Positions 18,230 through 27,154 of a stretch of 53,292 bases of DNA are shown piece by piece (position 1 is the stretch's first letter; the number at the start of each line of letters is the position of its first letter). The DNA is from Bacteroidales bacterium (GTDB taxonomy: Bacteria > Bacteroidota > Bacteroidia > Bacteroidales > UBA1556), in the NCBI GenBank assembly GCA_023146135.1, contig JAGLCR010000040.1:1-53292 (forward strand), read 5' to 3'. The notes beneath the pieces are model-generated. The model had not been told where the DNA came from. It ran no database searches and worked only from the letters and a program-made list of their open reading frames with translations. A program made the translations under genes and the position numbers.

Positions 18230-19210
18230 ATGTTTAGATATTTTTTGTTATTTCTTTTCTTTTTTGTTTCATTGGTAAGTGCCAAGGCTCAATTCGACAC
18301 TAACTACGTTCATCTTACGAAGAACCAGTTTACATTGTACCCCATGGCGGAAAGCGCATACCTTGAGTTGCAATTTGAAGACCCTGAGTTCAAGAAAGGT
18401 GTGTATCAATCTAAACTTACTTCTCGAGTGTCAACAAGTGTGGGCTTTGGAATGTCTTTTTATCGTATTGGATTTAGTTTTAGTTTTCAGATTCCTTACT
18501 CAAATATTGATGAATTGAAAAACTCTGAGGCATTTAGCTTTGCTGGCGGATATTCTTATCACCGTTTTTATGGTGAACTTAGATATCGAGATTTCAAGGG
18601 CTTTCAAAAATCTGATTTAATGCATGATAGTCTTGGAGAGGTTCAAATTAGAAAGGATATTGAACTAAGACAAGTTGGCGTTGCCCTAAATTATTTCTTT
18701 TCTAAAAAGTATAATTTTGATGCAAACTTTAAGAATTATAACATTCAAAAGAAATCGGCCGTATCATTATTTATTATGGGAGGGGCTAATAGGTATGATA
18801 TATCAGGAAAATATTTAATAATCGATACATTAAATTATGCTTCGGAAATAGATATGGTGCGTGATTTGGATGTATGGTCATTTAAAGCTGCTCCAGGTGT
18901 AGCATTTTCCTTAACACATAAGGGCTTTTACACATCGGGCTTGTTTGGAATAGGAGTTTCATACAATAAAAACAATTTATTTGGGGATGAGAATAAGGAA
19001 ACTGTGAATACATGGGCTCCAATAGTTGAAACAAAAATGGTAGTAGGATATAATAACCAGAAATGGTTTACATCCTTGAGCTTAAACATTGAAAGGGATT
19101 ATTTCTTTTTTGATAGGGTAAACTTATCTGTAGCAAATGTATTTTTTAATTTTAAAGTAGGCTATAGATTTAATGCAAAGTATTTAGGAAAATTAGGAAA
19201 ATATTTATAA
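18230..19210 (+). CDS. Predicted outer-membrane beta-barrel protein (possibly DUF4421)
   Basis: A 326-residue protein with a signal peptide (MFRYFLLFLFFFVSLVSAKA, cleavage before QFD). The rest has alternating hydrophobic strands and many aromatic residues, ending with aromatic/basic strands as in small outer-membrane barrels (ANVFFNFKVGYRFNAKYLG). The pattern ..FTLYPMAES.., YRIGFSFSFQIPY and FYGELRYRDFKGF recalls the Bacteroidota DUF4421 family, but I am only moderately sure. It starts 5 bp after the GH57 gene and lies 17 bp before the synthase-phosphorylase gene, so it is inside the glycogen operon. The functional link is unclear. Confidence 0.65.
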   Translation: MFRYFLLFLFFFVSLVSAKAQFDTNYVHLTKNQFTLYPMAESAYLELQFEDPEFKKGVYQSKLTSRVSTSVGFGMSFYRIGFSFSFQIPYSNIDELKNSEAFSFAGGYSYHRFYGELRYRDFKGFQKSDLMHDSLGEVQIRKDIELRQVGVALNYFFSKKYNFDANFKNYNIQKKSAVSLFIMGGANRYDISGKYLIIDTLNYASEIDMVRDLDVWSFKAAPGVAFSLTHKGFYTSGLFGIGVSYNKNNLFGDENKETVNTWAPIVETKMVVGYNNQKWFTSLSLNIERDYFFFDRVNLSVANVFFNFKVGYRFNAKYLGKLGKYL

Positions 19211-19227
19211 TAAAGAATTGATAATTA

Positions 19228-22200
19228 ATGAATAAAGCAAATATAATATTTGAGGTAAGTTGGGAAGTATGCAATAAGGTTGGTGGAATAAACACGGTTA
19301 TTGCGACCAAAGCGAAAAGTTTAATTAATGAGCAAGGTGATAACTTGATTCTGATTGGACCAGATTTAGTAAATGAGAATGCCGACAAGGATGTTTTTAT
19401 AGAAGATAAAAACCTGTTGTCTAATTGGACTTCACAAGCAAAATCAGAGGGTTTTAAGTTTCGAATAGGACGTTGGAATATTGCAGGTAATCCCATTGCA
19501 ATATTGGTTGATTTCACTCCATATTTTTCAAGAAAAGATGAAATATTTTCCAATTTTTGGGAGAAGTATAAACTCGATTCATTAAAGGGTGAATGGGATT
19601 ATATTGAACCAGCAATGTTTGGTTATGCGGCTGCAGAAATTATTAGGTCTTATCATGATTTCTTTTTATCAGATAATGATAGGGTAGTAGCACAATTTCA
19701 CGAATGGATGACTGGCTCAGGAGTATTATATATAAAAGACAAGCTGCCACAAATTGCCACTACCTTTACTACCCACGCAACTATTTTGGGCCGTACAATT
19801 GCAGGAAATAAAATGCCGCTTTACGGTAATTTAGATAATTACAATCCCCAAGCATTGGCTAGTAGGTTCAATATTACAGCCAAATATTCTTTGGAGTCTA
19901 TTGCGGCACGTGTGGCCGACTCATTTACTACTGTAAGCGATATTACAGCAAATGAGTGTAAATATTTATTACAAAAAGAACCCGATGTAGTTACTCCAAA
20001 TGGCTTTGAAGACTTATTTGTCCCCAAGGATAAAGAATACAAACAGAAACGTGAGACTGCACGAAATAAGATTACCGATGTTGTTGAAGCAGCTATTGGT
20101 TATGAATTGAATAATCCATTTTTTGTGATTAATAGTGGCCGCTATGAGTTTAAGAATAAAGGTATTGATGTTTTTATAAAAGCCTTAAAGAAATTAGCAG
20201 ATGAAGCTGATGATAATTCAAGAGATATAGTAGCTGTTATTGCAGTGCCAGCACACCATTCCAATCCAAACATGGTGGTAGTTGACAGGTTGCAGGGGAT
20301 TGAAAACAATACTGAGCCACAACATTTAACACATCACATATATAATGAACAGTTTGATCCAAGTATGAGTTTAATTAAAGAATTGAACTTATTAAATACT
20401 CAGGATTCCAAGGTAAAGGTAATTTTTGCTCCAGTATATTTAGATGGGCATGATGGTGTTTTTAATATGGAATATTACGACTTACTAATAGGGTTTGATC
20501 TATCGGTGTTTCCTTCATATTATGAGCCTTGGGGTTATACTCCAATGGAGAGTTTAGCATTTAGCGTACCTACTATTACAACCACTTTAGCAGGTTTTGG
20601 TGTTTGGATAAAAGAGAAAGTGCTTGAAGGGAATGATGGAGCTGTTGTAATTGAGCGTGATGACCAAAATGATATTCACCTTGAAATTGCTGATGGTATA
20701 AATAAATATTTTCTAATGAATGAAAAGAGTCAAACAAAGGCACATAAAGATGCTTTTGAGCTTTCACGTTTGGCTCTTTGGAAAAACCTTGTTGGTAAGT
20801 ATCAAGAGGCATATCATATAGCCATTGAAAAAGCCGAGAATCGCATTGATGAAATGGATAGAGAATTTTATCACCAAGTAGGAACTAAATTTCAACAAAT
20901 TCCTTCGGAAGCTCCAAAATGGAAAAAATTATTGATTAAGTCGCAGCTACCAGAAAAGTTACAGCCGATGATGGATTTGGCTACAAACCTATGGTGGACA
21001 TGGAATTTTGAAGCTGCCTCATTATTTAAAAGTGTGGATCCAGAGCTTTGGATTAATGTGGAGCATAATCCTGTTGCATTGATGGAGGCACTTGAAATAG
21101 AAGAGTTAAAAGCCCTTGAGGGAAATAAGGAATTTATGATGAACCTTGACTTGGTGCATAATAAATTTGTAAATTATATGAATGCCACTCCAAAGGGTAA
21201 TCAAGACGAAATCGCCTATTTTAGTATGGAGTATGGCTTGCATGATACCATTAAGATTTTCTCAGGTGGCTTGGGAATACTAGCAGGTGATTATATTAAG
21301 GAAGCTAGTGATAATAATATGAACCTCACTGCAGTAGGCCTATTATATCGCTATGGTTATTTTCGTCAAAAAATAACTTTATTTGGTGACCAAATGGCTA
21401 CATTTAGCCCGCAAAAGTTTACGCATTTGCCTTTGGTTCCTGTTCGCAATGAAAATGGCGATTGGATAACTATAGGTATTTCATTACCTGGACGAGTTCT
21501 TTATGCCAAAGCATGGCTTATAAATGTAGGCCGCGTTAAGCTTTATTTGTTGGATACTGATATTGATGAGAATAGTCATGAAGATCGAAGAATAACACAT
21601 CAACTCTATGGAGGTGATCAAAACAATCGATTTTTACAAGAATTATTATTAGGTGTAGGCGGTATTCGTTTGCTGGATGCAATCAAAAAAAATGCCCTGA
21701 TGTATCATTGCAATGAGGGACATGCTGCCATGATTGGACTTGAGCGATTACGAAAGTATATCAATGATGAAAACCTAAGTTTTGATGAAGCAAAAGAAGT
21801 GGTGCGTGTTTCTACTTTATTTACCACGCATACACCAGTACCAGCAGGTCACGATCGATTTGATGAAGACATGATTCGTACTTATTTGCCTCATTACGCA
21901 GACCGATTAAACTTAAGCTGGAGTGATTTTATGGGCTTAGGCCGTGTTAATACTAATGACCAAGGAGAGAAGTTTTCCATGAGTATATTGGCAGCAAAAC
22001 TTTCGCAAGGAATGAATGGAGTAAGTCGTATCCATGGTCGTGTGAGCCGTGAGATGTTTGCTGAAATGTTCCCAGGTTATTATGCCAATGAACTTTATAT
22101 CGATTATGTAACTAATGGAGTGCATTTGCCAACTTGGGCATCGAAGAAGTGGGCAAAACTATATCAGTCATTTGATACTGATTTCTTTGAGCATCAAGAC

Positions 22201-23445
22201 GAACAGAAGAAATGGGATAAAATATATGAGGTTGATGATAGTAAAATTTGGGAACTTAGAAATGGTCAGCGTACCAAACTAATCAACTATTTGAAAGTAC
22301 GGTTAGAAGCGGAGATGACGGCTCGACAAGAGACCCCTCGATTAATGCTAAATACATTGCGCAATTTACGTGACGATGTTTTGACCATAGGGTTTGCTCG
22401 TCGATTTGCCACCTACAAAAGAGCCCATTTACTGTTTAATAATCTTGACCGATTGGATTCGTTGATTAACAATGAAGAGCGGCCTATGCAGTTTGTTTTT
22501 GCTGGTAAGGCGCATCCCGCTGATAAGGCAGGTCAAGACTTGATTAAACGTATTGTCGAAATTAGTAAGCTGCCTCAGTTTGTTGGAAAGATATTATTTG
22601 TAGAAAACTACGATATATCATTGGCAAAAAAACTTATTAGTGGGGTAGATGTATGGTTGAATAATCCTACTCGTCCATTGGAAGCTTCAGGTACTAGTGG
22701 CGAAAAAGCTATTATGAATGGAGTGTTGAATTTGAGTGTGCTTGATGGCTGGTGGGCCGAAGGATATACCCCAAATGCTGGTTGGGCTCTTACTGAAGAA
22801 CGAACATACCCCGATCAGGAATTACAAAATGTACTTGATGCATCTATGTTGTACCAAATTATGGAGGATGAAATTTCACCTCTATTTTATGATAAAAATA
22901 CGGAAGGAGTTCCCAATGCATGGATTCAGTTTATTAAGAAAAATATAGCTGATATTGCACCTCGTTTCACAATGAAGCGTATGATTGATGATTATACTAA
23001 ACAATACTACTCACCACAAATAATACGCACTAAATTGCTAAGCAATGATAATTATCGCATTGCACGTGATATGGTAGAATGGAAAAATACGATTGCTAAA
23101 CAGTGGAGTAATATCGAAGTGATTGATGTGAGTTATCCTGACTCTAGCATTAGGCCTTTAAGTATGGGCGAAATATTTGAAGCTCGTATTAGCTTGCGCC
23201 TAAATGGTTTATTAGCCAAACATATTGGCGTTGAAGTGGTACATGGAGACAAGCAAGATGAGGAAGTACAGCAAATTACTGATGTTTTTCCTTTAGAGTT
23301 AGATAAGGAGATTGATGGAGTAGCCATTTATAAATGCAATATTGAGCTTCCTAAATCGGGTGTGGTAAACTTTGCTTTTAGGGTTTTCCCTAAGCATGAG
23401 CATTTACCTCATCGTCAAGATTTTCCTTTATTAAAATGGATATAG
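19228..23445 (+). CDS. Glycogen synthase (GT3-like) - alpha-glucan phosphorylase (GT35) fusion
   Basis: A 1405-residue bifunctional protein. Residues 1-~545 resemble glycogen synthase of the GT3 (GSY) type: IIFEVSWEVCNKVGGI at the N-terminus, AQFHEWMTGSG, and a C-terminal donor loop with FPSYYEPWGYTPMES. Residues ~570-1405 are the short alpha-glucan phosphorylase type: LATNLWWTWNFEAA, YFSMEYGLHDTIKIFSGGLG, HCNEGHAAMIGLERL, RRFATYKRA, and the PLP-lysine K1160 in SGTSGEKAIMNG. The chain thus carries both glycogen build-up and phosphorolysis, so coordinate control is likely but not shown. Similar fusions are, to my knowledge, known in Bacteroidota and usually annotated only as alpha-glucan family phosphorylase. 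Cytoplasmic; no signal peptide. Confidence 0.92.
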   Translation: MNKANIIFEVSWEVCNKVGGINTVIATKAKSLINEQGDNLILIGPDLVNENADKDVFIEDKNLLSNWTSQAKSEGFKFRIGRWNIAGNPIAILVDFTPYFSRKDEIFSNFWEKYKLDSLKGEWDYIEPAMFGYAAAEIIRSYHDFFLSDNDRVVAQFHEWMTGSGVLYIKDKLPQIATTFTTHATILGRTIAGNKMPLYGNLDNYNPQALASRFNITAKYSLESIAARVADSFTTVSDITANECKYLLQKEPDVVTPNGFEDLFVPKDKEYKQKRETARNKITDVVEAAIGYELNNPFFVINSGRYEFKNKGIDVFIKALKKLADEADDNSRDIVAVIAVPAHHSNPNMVVVDRLQGIENNTEPQHLTHHIYNEQFDPSMSLIKELNLLNTQDSKVKVIFAPVYLDGHDGVFNMEYYDLLIGFDLSVFPSYYEPWGYTPMESLAFSVPTITTTLAGFGVWIKEKVLEGNDGAVVIERDDQNDIHLEIADGINKYFLMNEKSQTKAHKDAFELSRLALWKNLVGKYQEAYHIAIEKAENRIDEMDREFYHQVGTKFQQIPSEAPKWKKLLIKSQLPEKLQPMMDLATNLWWTWNFEAASLFKSVDPELWINVEHNPVALMEALEIEELKALEGNKEFMMNLDLVHNKFVNYMNATPKGNQDEIAYFSMEYGLHDTIKIFSGGLGILAGDYIKEASDNNMNLTAVGLLYRYGYFRQKITLFGDQMATFSPQKFTHLPLVPVRNENGDWITIGISLPGRVLYAKAWLINVGRVKLYLLDTDIDENSHEDRRITHQLYGGDQNNRFLQELLLGVGGIRLLDAIKKNALMYHCNEGHAAMIGLERLRKYINDENLSFDEAKEVVRVSTLFTTHTPVPAGHDRFDEDMIRTYLPHYADRLNLSWSDFMGLGRVNTNDQGEKFSMSILAAKLSQGMNGVSRIHGRVSREMFAEMFPGYYANELYIDYVTNGVHLPTWASKKWAKLYQSFDTDFFEHQDEQKKWDKIYEVDDSKIWELRNGQRTKLINYLKVRLEAEMTARQETPRLMLNTLRNLRDDVLTIGFARRFATYKRAHLLFNNLDRLDSLINNEERPMQFVFAGKAHPADKAGQDLIKRIVEISKLPQFVGKILFVENYDISLAKKLISGVDVWLNNPTRPLEASGTSGEKAIMNGVLNLSVLDGWWAEGYTPNAGWALTEERTYPDQELQNVLDASMLYQIMEDEISPLFYDKNTEGVPNAWIQFIKKNIADIAPRFTMKRMIDDYTKQYYSPQIIRTKLLSNDNYRIARDMVEWKNTIAKQWSNIEVIDVSYPDSSIRPLSMGEIFEARISLRLNGLLAKHIGVEVVHGDKQDEEVQQITDVFPLELDKEIDGVAIYKCNIELPKSGVVNFAFRVFPKHEHLPHRQDFPLLKWI

Positions 23446-23458
23446 TGGCTTTGGACTT

Positions 23459-24088
23459 ATGAAAAATCGACTGATATTTATACTTATTGTAATGATAGTC
23501 ACCACATTATTTGGTGTGCTATCATGCACTAAGTGTGGGCCGTTTATGTCTACATATAAAATTGTGGATATGGATATGCAGTTAGTAAGTGTGGATTTTG
23601 ATACTTCAAAAGCACCAAGCTTGATTCTTACCAATTTGGATGCTTATCCAATAAATTATGCTGATTTTGGGATTTATTTAACTCCTGTTAAGGAGTTATA
23701 CGCTTCATTTAATCAAAGAGTTAGTTCCTTCGGGTTAATCAATTCAGCCTATGCCTGTAAACCTCCAACTCCTAGAACGAACGATTATATTACTAAAATT
23801 GAAATCTTTGCAAATAAGGACTACGACTCGCTTCATACTCAAGGAACTAATATTGCCGAGTATTTTGATGTAATAGCACCCAATCCTTATGGAAATGGTA
23901 TGCTAATAAAGCAGGATTTACAAGCGTTTTTTAAATCGAAAATAATTGTTCCTAATGAAATGACACTAACACTTAATACTCCTCCTGAATTCAACACTGA
24001 TTTTGTATTTACTATTATATATGGCCAAAATGGAGTGTCTTTGGGAAACCTTACTTTAGTTACGAATACCGTGACAATTAATAAGTAA
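23459..24088 (+). CDS. Hypothetical lipoprotein, tandem paralogue 1
   Basis: A 209-residue protein with an N-terminal hydrophobic segment and lipobox GVLSC (C22), followed by TKCG. It begins 13 bp after the glycogen synthase-phosphorylase stop, so cotranscription is possible. A central motif FGLINSAYACKPPTPRTNDY is shared with the next gene, and both end in a strand-rich region. No catalytic residues are obvious. The two genes are clearly paralogues arranged head to tail. Function not known; envelope lipoprotein is the most that can be said. Confidence 0.75.
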   Translation: MKNRLIFILIVMIVTTLFGVLSCTKCGPFMSTYKIVDMDMQLVSVDFDTSKAPSLILTNLDAYPINYADFGIYLTPVKELYASFNQRVSSFGLINSAYACKPPTPRTNDYITKIEIFANKDYDSLHTQGTNIAEYFDVIAPNPYGNGMLIKQDLQAFFKSKIIVPNEMTLTLNTPPEFNTDFVFTIIYGQNGVSLGNLTLVTNTVTINK

Positions 24089-24097
24089 TTTATAATT

Positions 24098-24730
24098 ATG
24101 AAAAAAAAAATAGCTACCATATTTCTCTTACTTTCTTTAATGTCTATAATAGGGATTATTTCGTGCAGCAAGTGTGATAATGCTACGGTTTATGAAGTGG
24201 TGGATATTTACTTTGATCCAACAGGAGTACAATATAATGGTAATAATTTAACTCCTGACCGATTATACTTTTTCGATATATATCATGATACTATTTATTA
24301 TAGCTTTTACGGTATATATATGGAGCCTGACCTAAGAGCAACAGCCTCTTTAGAGAAGGGCTTTAATAATTTTGGTTTAATAAGTACAGCCTATGCCTGT
24401 GACCCAGTACCAGCTTCAACCAATGATCGTATTTTAGATATTAAACTATTTGCCGACAATGATTTTGATGATGCGCATCCCAAAGGAAGTAATTTGGCTG
24501 ATTGTTTTGATATAGTGGTTACTTATGAGCATACCAATACTATTGATGTAAAATATAAGTTAATAGATTACCTAGCCCGAAAACCAATAGTGCCGGATCG
24601 AATGGTACTTATACTCACTACAAAACCTAAGCAAAATACTAAATTGGCAATTACTTTAAAGTATATTCAAGAAGGTCATTCATTTAGTTCAGTAGAAGAA
24701 ACCTTTAACTCAATTACTTTGACGCAATAA
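24098..24730 (+). CDS. Hypothetical lipoprotein, tandem paralogue 2
   Basis: A 210-residue paralogue of the preceding protein. It has lipobox GIISC (C23) followed by SKCD, the same length, and the motif FGLISTAYACDPVPASTNDR at the same place. The two proteins share LTPD/LTPV-type segments, a 'DxHxKGSNLADCFDI'-like stretch and a C-terminal strand pattern. It starts 9 bp after the first copy. An ancient tandem duplication is likely because identity is only moderate. Function unknown. Confidence 0.75.
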   Translation: MKKKIATIFLLLSLMSIIGIISCSKCDNATVYEVVDIYFDPTGVQYNGNNLTPDRLYFFDIYHDTIYYSFYGIYMEPDLRATASLEKGFNNFGLISTAYACDPVPASTNDRILDIKLFADNDFDDAHPKGSNLADCFDIVVTYEHTNTIDVKYKLIDYLARKPIVPDRMVLILTTKPKQNTKLAITLKYIQEGHSFSSVEETFNSITLTQ

Positions 24731-24773
24731 AATCTACATCATTTCGAATATCAATAGCTTAAAAAAGGCTCAA

Positions 24774-24861
24774 AAGATTTTATTATCTTTGACCATCATT
24801 TTTTGACAAACTGAAAATTAATAATAAACAATATAAAACATTAATAATGGGATTATTAGGT
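24774..24861 (+). repeat. Partial duplicate of the fabG promoter and start
   Basis: This ~88-bp block resembles 28702-28788: AAAGATTTTATTATCTTTGA, the CCATCATTTTT that follows, then TATAAAACATTAATAATGGG with the next bases ATTATTAG. It includes the TATCTTTG -7 element (24784-24791) and the first codons MGLL of fabG. After MGLL the sequence diverges and no fabG remains. The copied promoter now points into the inverted-repeat element on its right. Confidence 0.75.
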
Positions 24862-24878
24862 AGAACTGTTGTTCCATT

Positions 24879-25058
24879 CTGCCGCAATCCTTTCGTGTGG
24901 TGTTCAGTAAGTTATTTAAGTACGACAACATCATCTAATAACCGATATTTTTTCTAGATTATAAAATATAACTACTGTTTATTTGAGTTCCCGCAGAGGT
25001 AGGAAATATTATTGGGTTGAATTATGTTACACACCACAAGAAAGAATTATTGCGGTAG
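24879..25058. repeat. 180-bp inverted-repeat element (MITE-like or structured RNA)
   Basis: The left arm at 24879-24903 (CTGCCGCAAT, then CCTTTCGTGTGGTGT) pairs with the right arm at 25031-25058 (ACACCACAAGAAAG, then ATTGCGGTAG). Stems of 10, 5 and 8 bp are separated by small bulges. The ~127-nt interior has no ORF. A copied fabG promoter lies ~90 bp upstream, so a transcript would fold into this long hairpin. It could be a non-autonomous insertion element or a non-coding RNA; the sequence alone does not decide. Confidence 0.5.
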
Positions 25059-25094
25059 TGAAATTCATTGTTATTATTAGGTAATACTATTGTA

Positions 25095-25829
25095 TTAGTT
25101 TAAGTCTCGTATTCGCCTAAGCATTGTAGTATCAACAATTTCAATACGTTTGCCATATACATTCAAGATATTATCTCGCCTAAATTCAGAAATTGCTCTA
25201 ATTACATTCTCTATGCTCATTCCAACTAACTGTGCTATTTCTTTTCTTGTAATTGGAAGCTCATATTTATTCATTCCAAAAACATCAGCAAAATATAATA
25301 AGACTGATGCAACTCTTCCATTTAGTCGTTTTTGACTTAAATCCAGATGATCGAATAAAATGCGCTCCGATGCTTTATTCAATGTGGAAATAATCTTTAA
25401 AGCAAAATCTCCATTTTCATGAATAAGTTGGCGTATTTCTTTTATGGATAAAATACAAATAACACTATCATTAATCGCACTAACTGAATAGGAGTATGTG
25501 TCGTTGCCAAATACAGATAGTAAGCTTACAAAGTCAAGAGGTTTTCCTAAAGAAATAATTTGTTGACCATGCGGAGTGTCGCGATATAATTTGACCAAGC
25601 CTTCTTTTAAGTAAATAAAGTCATTAATATAATCACCTTGACTGATTATTAATTCACCTGTTTTTACTTCCTTTTCAATGCGACTTTTACAATATTCTTC
25701 CACTTCACTTTCCTTTATGGTAGCGTAGAATATTGATTTTAGCTCACAATTGTCACAATCGCATTTCATTTGGCTAAGATAAGGATATTGCCGCTCTTTA
25801 TGCGTATGATTATTATCATAAAGTGACAT
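25095..25829 (-). CDS. Crp/Fnr-family transcription regulator
   Basis: A 244-residue regulator. A cyclic-nucleotide-binding-type beta-roll (about 45-150: GELIISQGDYINDFIYLKEG) is followed by a dimer helix and a winged helix-turn-helix (ITRKEIAQLVGMSIENVIRA, ~193-212). The N-terminus has C23, C25 and C28 (MKCDCDNCELKSIF), an FNR-like cysteine group that might bind a metal or Fe-S cluster or sense redox state, although the spacing is not that of E. coli FNR. Translation may begin at M21. It is divergent from the sulfide:quinone oxidoreductase operon with 76 bp between and is the obvious candidate to control it. The operator proposal is listed separately. Confidence 0.88.
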   Translation of the reverse strand: MSLYDNNHTHKERQYPYLSQMKCDCDNCELKSIFYATIKESEVEEYCKSRIEKEVKTGELIISQGDYINDFIYLKEGLVKLYRDTPHGQQIISLGKPLDFVSLLSVFGNDTYSYSVSAINDSVICILSIKEIRQLIHENGDFALKIISTLNKASERILFDHLDLSQKRLNGRVASVLLYFADVFGMNKYELPITRKEIAQLVGMSIENVIRAISEFRRDNILNVYGKRIEIVDTTMLRRIRDLN

Positions 25830-25841
25830 CTATCATCATGT

Positions 25842-25876
25842 ATTGTTATTTAATAAACAATTGAATGGTAATTTTG
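25842..25876 (+). promoter_or_regulatory. Promoter and candidate Crp/Fnr operator of the sulfide operon
   Basis: TAATTTTG at 25869-25876 matches the TAnnTTTG -7 element, 29 nt before the SQR start, and a TTG at 25843-25845 could serve as the -33 element. Overlapping the -33 zone is the inverted repeat ATTGTT-N8-AACAAT (25842-25861), placed where a Crp/Fnr dimer could block or activate transcription in either direction. Confidence 0.4.
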
Positions 25877-25905
25877 CTAAACAATAATAAAACTAAATAG
25901 AAACA

Positions 25906-27144
25906 ATGAAAGATATACTAATTTTAGGTGCTGGAACAGCGGGCACTATGATGGCTAACAAGCTTAGGAATACATTAGAGTACGATGAATGGAGAATAAC
26001 TATTGTTGATCAGTATAAAACACATTATTATCAGCCTGGTTTTTTGTTTATTCCATTCGGAATCTATAATAAACAAGACGTAATAAAACCCAAATCCAAT
26101 TTTATTCCTCCAGGAGTTAAGCTTATTTATTCGGAAATTGATAAAATAGAGGGGGAGAACAATAAGGTTTATTTACAAGAAGGGCGAGTACTAAATTATG
26201 ATTTTCTAATTATCGCCACAGGCACTCAGACTTGCCCTGAAGAAACGCCAGGTCTCAAAGATAAATTGTGGTATAAGGATATATTTGATTTTTATACAAT
26301 TGAAGGTTCCATAGCACTTCAAAAGCACTTAAAGGATTGGAAGGGTGGTAAGCTGGTGATGTGTATTAGTGAGTTGCCTTATAAATGCCCTGTAGCTCCA
26401 ATTGAGTTTGTATGCTTGGCTGAGGCGTATTTTGCAAAAAAAGGAATGCGTGATAAGGTGGATATTACTTATGTGACACCAATGCCTGGGGCATTTACAA
26501 AACCCGTGGCTACAAAAATGCTAAGTGAGCTTCTTACAGAGAAAAATATTAAAGTTATTCCTGATTTTTATTTGGAGAAAATTGATAATGATAATAAAAA
26601 ACTGATTAGTTATGATGAATTGGAAATAGATTTCGATTTATTGACAATTGTGCCTGTTAATATGGGTTCTGAGATGATTGAACGCAGTGGTATGGGTGAT
26701 GATCTGAACTTTGTACCCACGAATAAACATACATTACAATCCGATCAATTTGAAAATATATTCGTGATTGGTGATGCGGCAAACATCCCAACTTCCAAAG
26801 CAGGTAGTGTAGCTCATTTTGCTAGCGAAATATTGTTTGATAATTTGATGAGTGCCATTGAGGGAAGACCTTTATTAGCAAAATTTGATGGTCATGCCAA
26901 CTGCTATATCGAAACAGGTTATGGCAAGGGTGCTTTAATCGATTTCAATTACGATACAGAGCCGTTACCAGGTACTTTTCCATTGCCTGGAATTGGTCCT
27001 TTTGGGCTATTGAAAAATACTAAAATCAATCATTATGGAAAGGTGATTTTCCGATGGATTTATTGGCATATACTCTTAAAGGGCAAAGAAATGCCCATCG
27101 AAGCTGATATGACAATGGCAGGAAAAAAGAGAGTAACGGTATAA
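25906..27144 (+). CDS. sqr: Sulfide:quinone oxidoreductase-like FAD enzyme
   Basis: A 412-residue membrane-associated flavoprotein expected to oxidise sulfide to polysulfide or sulfane sulfur and pass electrons to quinone. It has an N-terminal FAD-binding motif (LILGAGTAGTMMANKL), the second dinucleotide region IIATGTQT, and the C-terminal FAD motif FVIGDAANIPTSKAGSVAHF. Candidate redox cysteines are C110 (TQTCPEE), C161 (YKCPVAP) and C333 (HANCYIE), which correspond in order to the three SQR cysteines. It opens an operon with DUF1641, DsrC/TusE-like and DsrE-like genes, which favours SQR over other NDH-2-like enzymes. Likely controlled by the divergent Crp/Fnr protein. Confidence 0.85.
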   Translation: MKDILILGAGTAGTMMANKLRNTLEYDEWRITIVDQYKTHYYQPGFLFIPFGIYNKQDVIKPKSNFIPPGVKLIYSEIDKIEGENNKVYLQEGRVLNYDFLIIATGTQTCPEETPGLKDKLWYKDIFDFYTIEGSIALQKHLKDWKGGKLVMCISELPYKCPVAPIEFVCLAEAYFAKKGMRDKVDITYVTPMPGAFTKPVATKMLSELLTEKNIKVIPDFYLEKIDNDNKKLISYDELEIDFDLLTIVPVNMGSEMIERSGMGDDLNFVPTNKHTLQSDQFENIFVIGDAANIPTSKAGSVAHFASEILFDNLMSAIEGRPLLAKFDGHANCYIETGYGKGALIDFNYDTEPLPGTFPLPGIGPFGLLKNTKINHYGKVIFRWIYWHILLKGKEMPIEADMTMAGKKRVTV

Positions 27145-27154
27145 AACAAGAATA

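Noticed and set aside
24847-24957. 36-codon frame MGLLGRTVVPF… behind the copied fabG promoter
   Set aside because: Only the first four codons come from fabG; the rest runs through the inverted-repeat arm and shows no protein-like conservation. Likely accidental.
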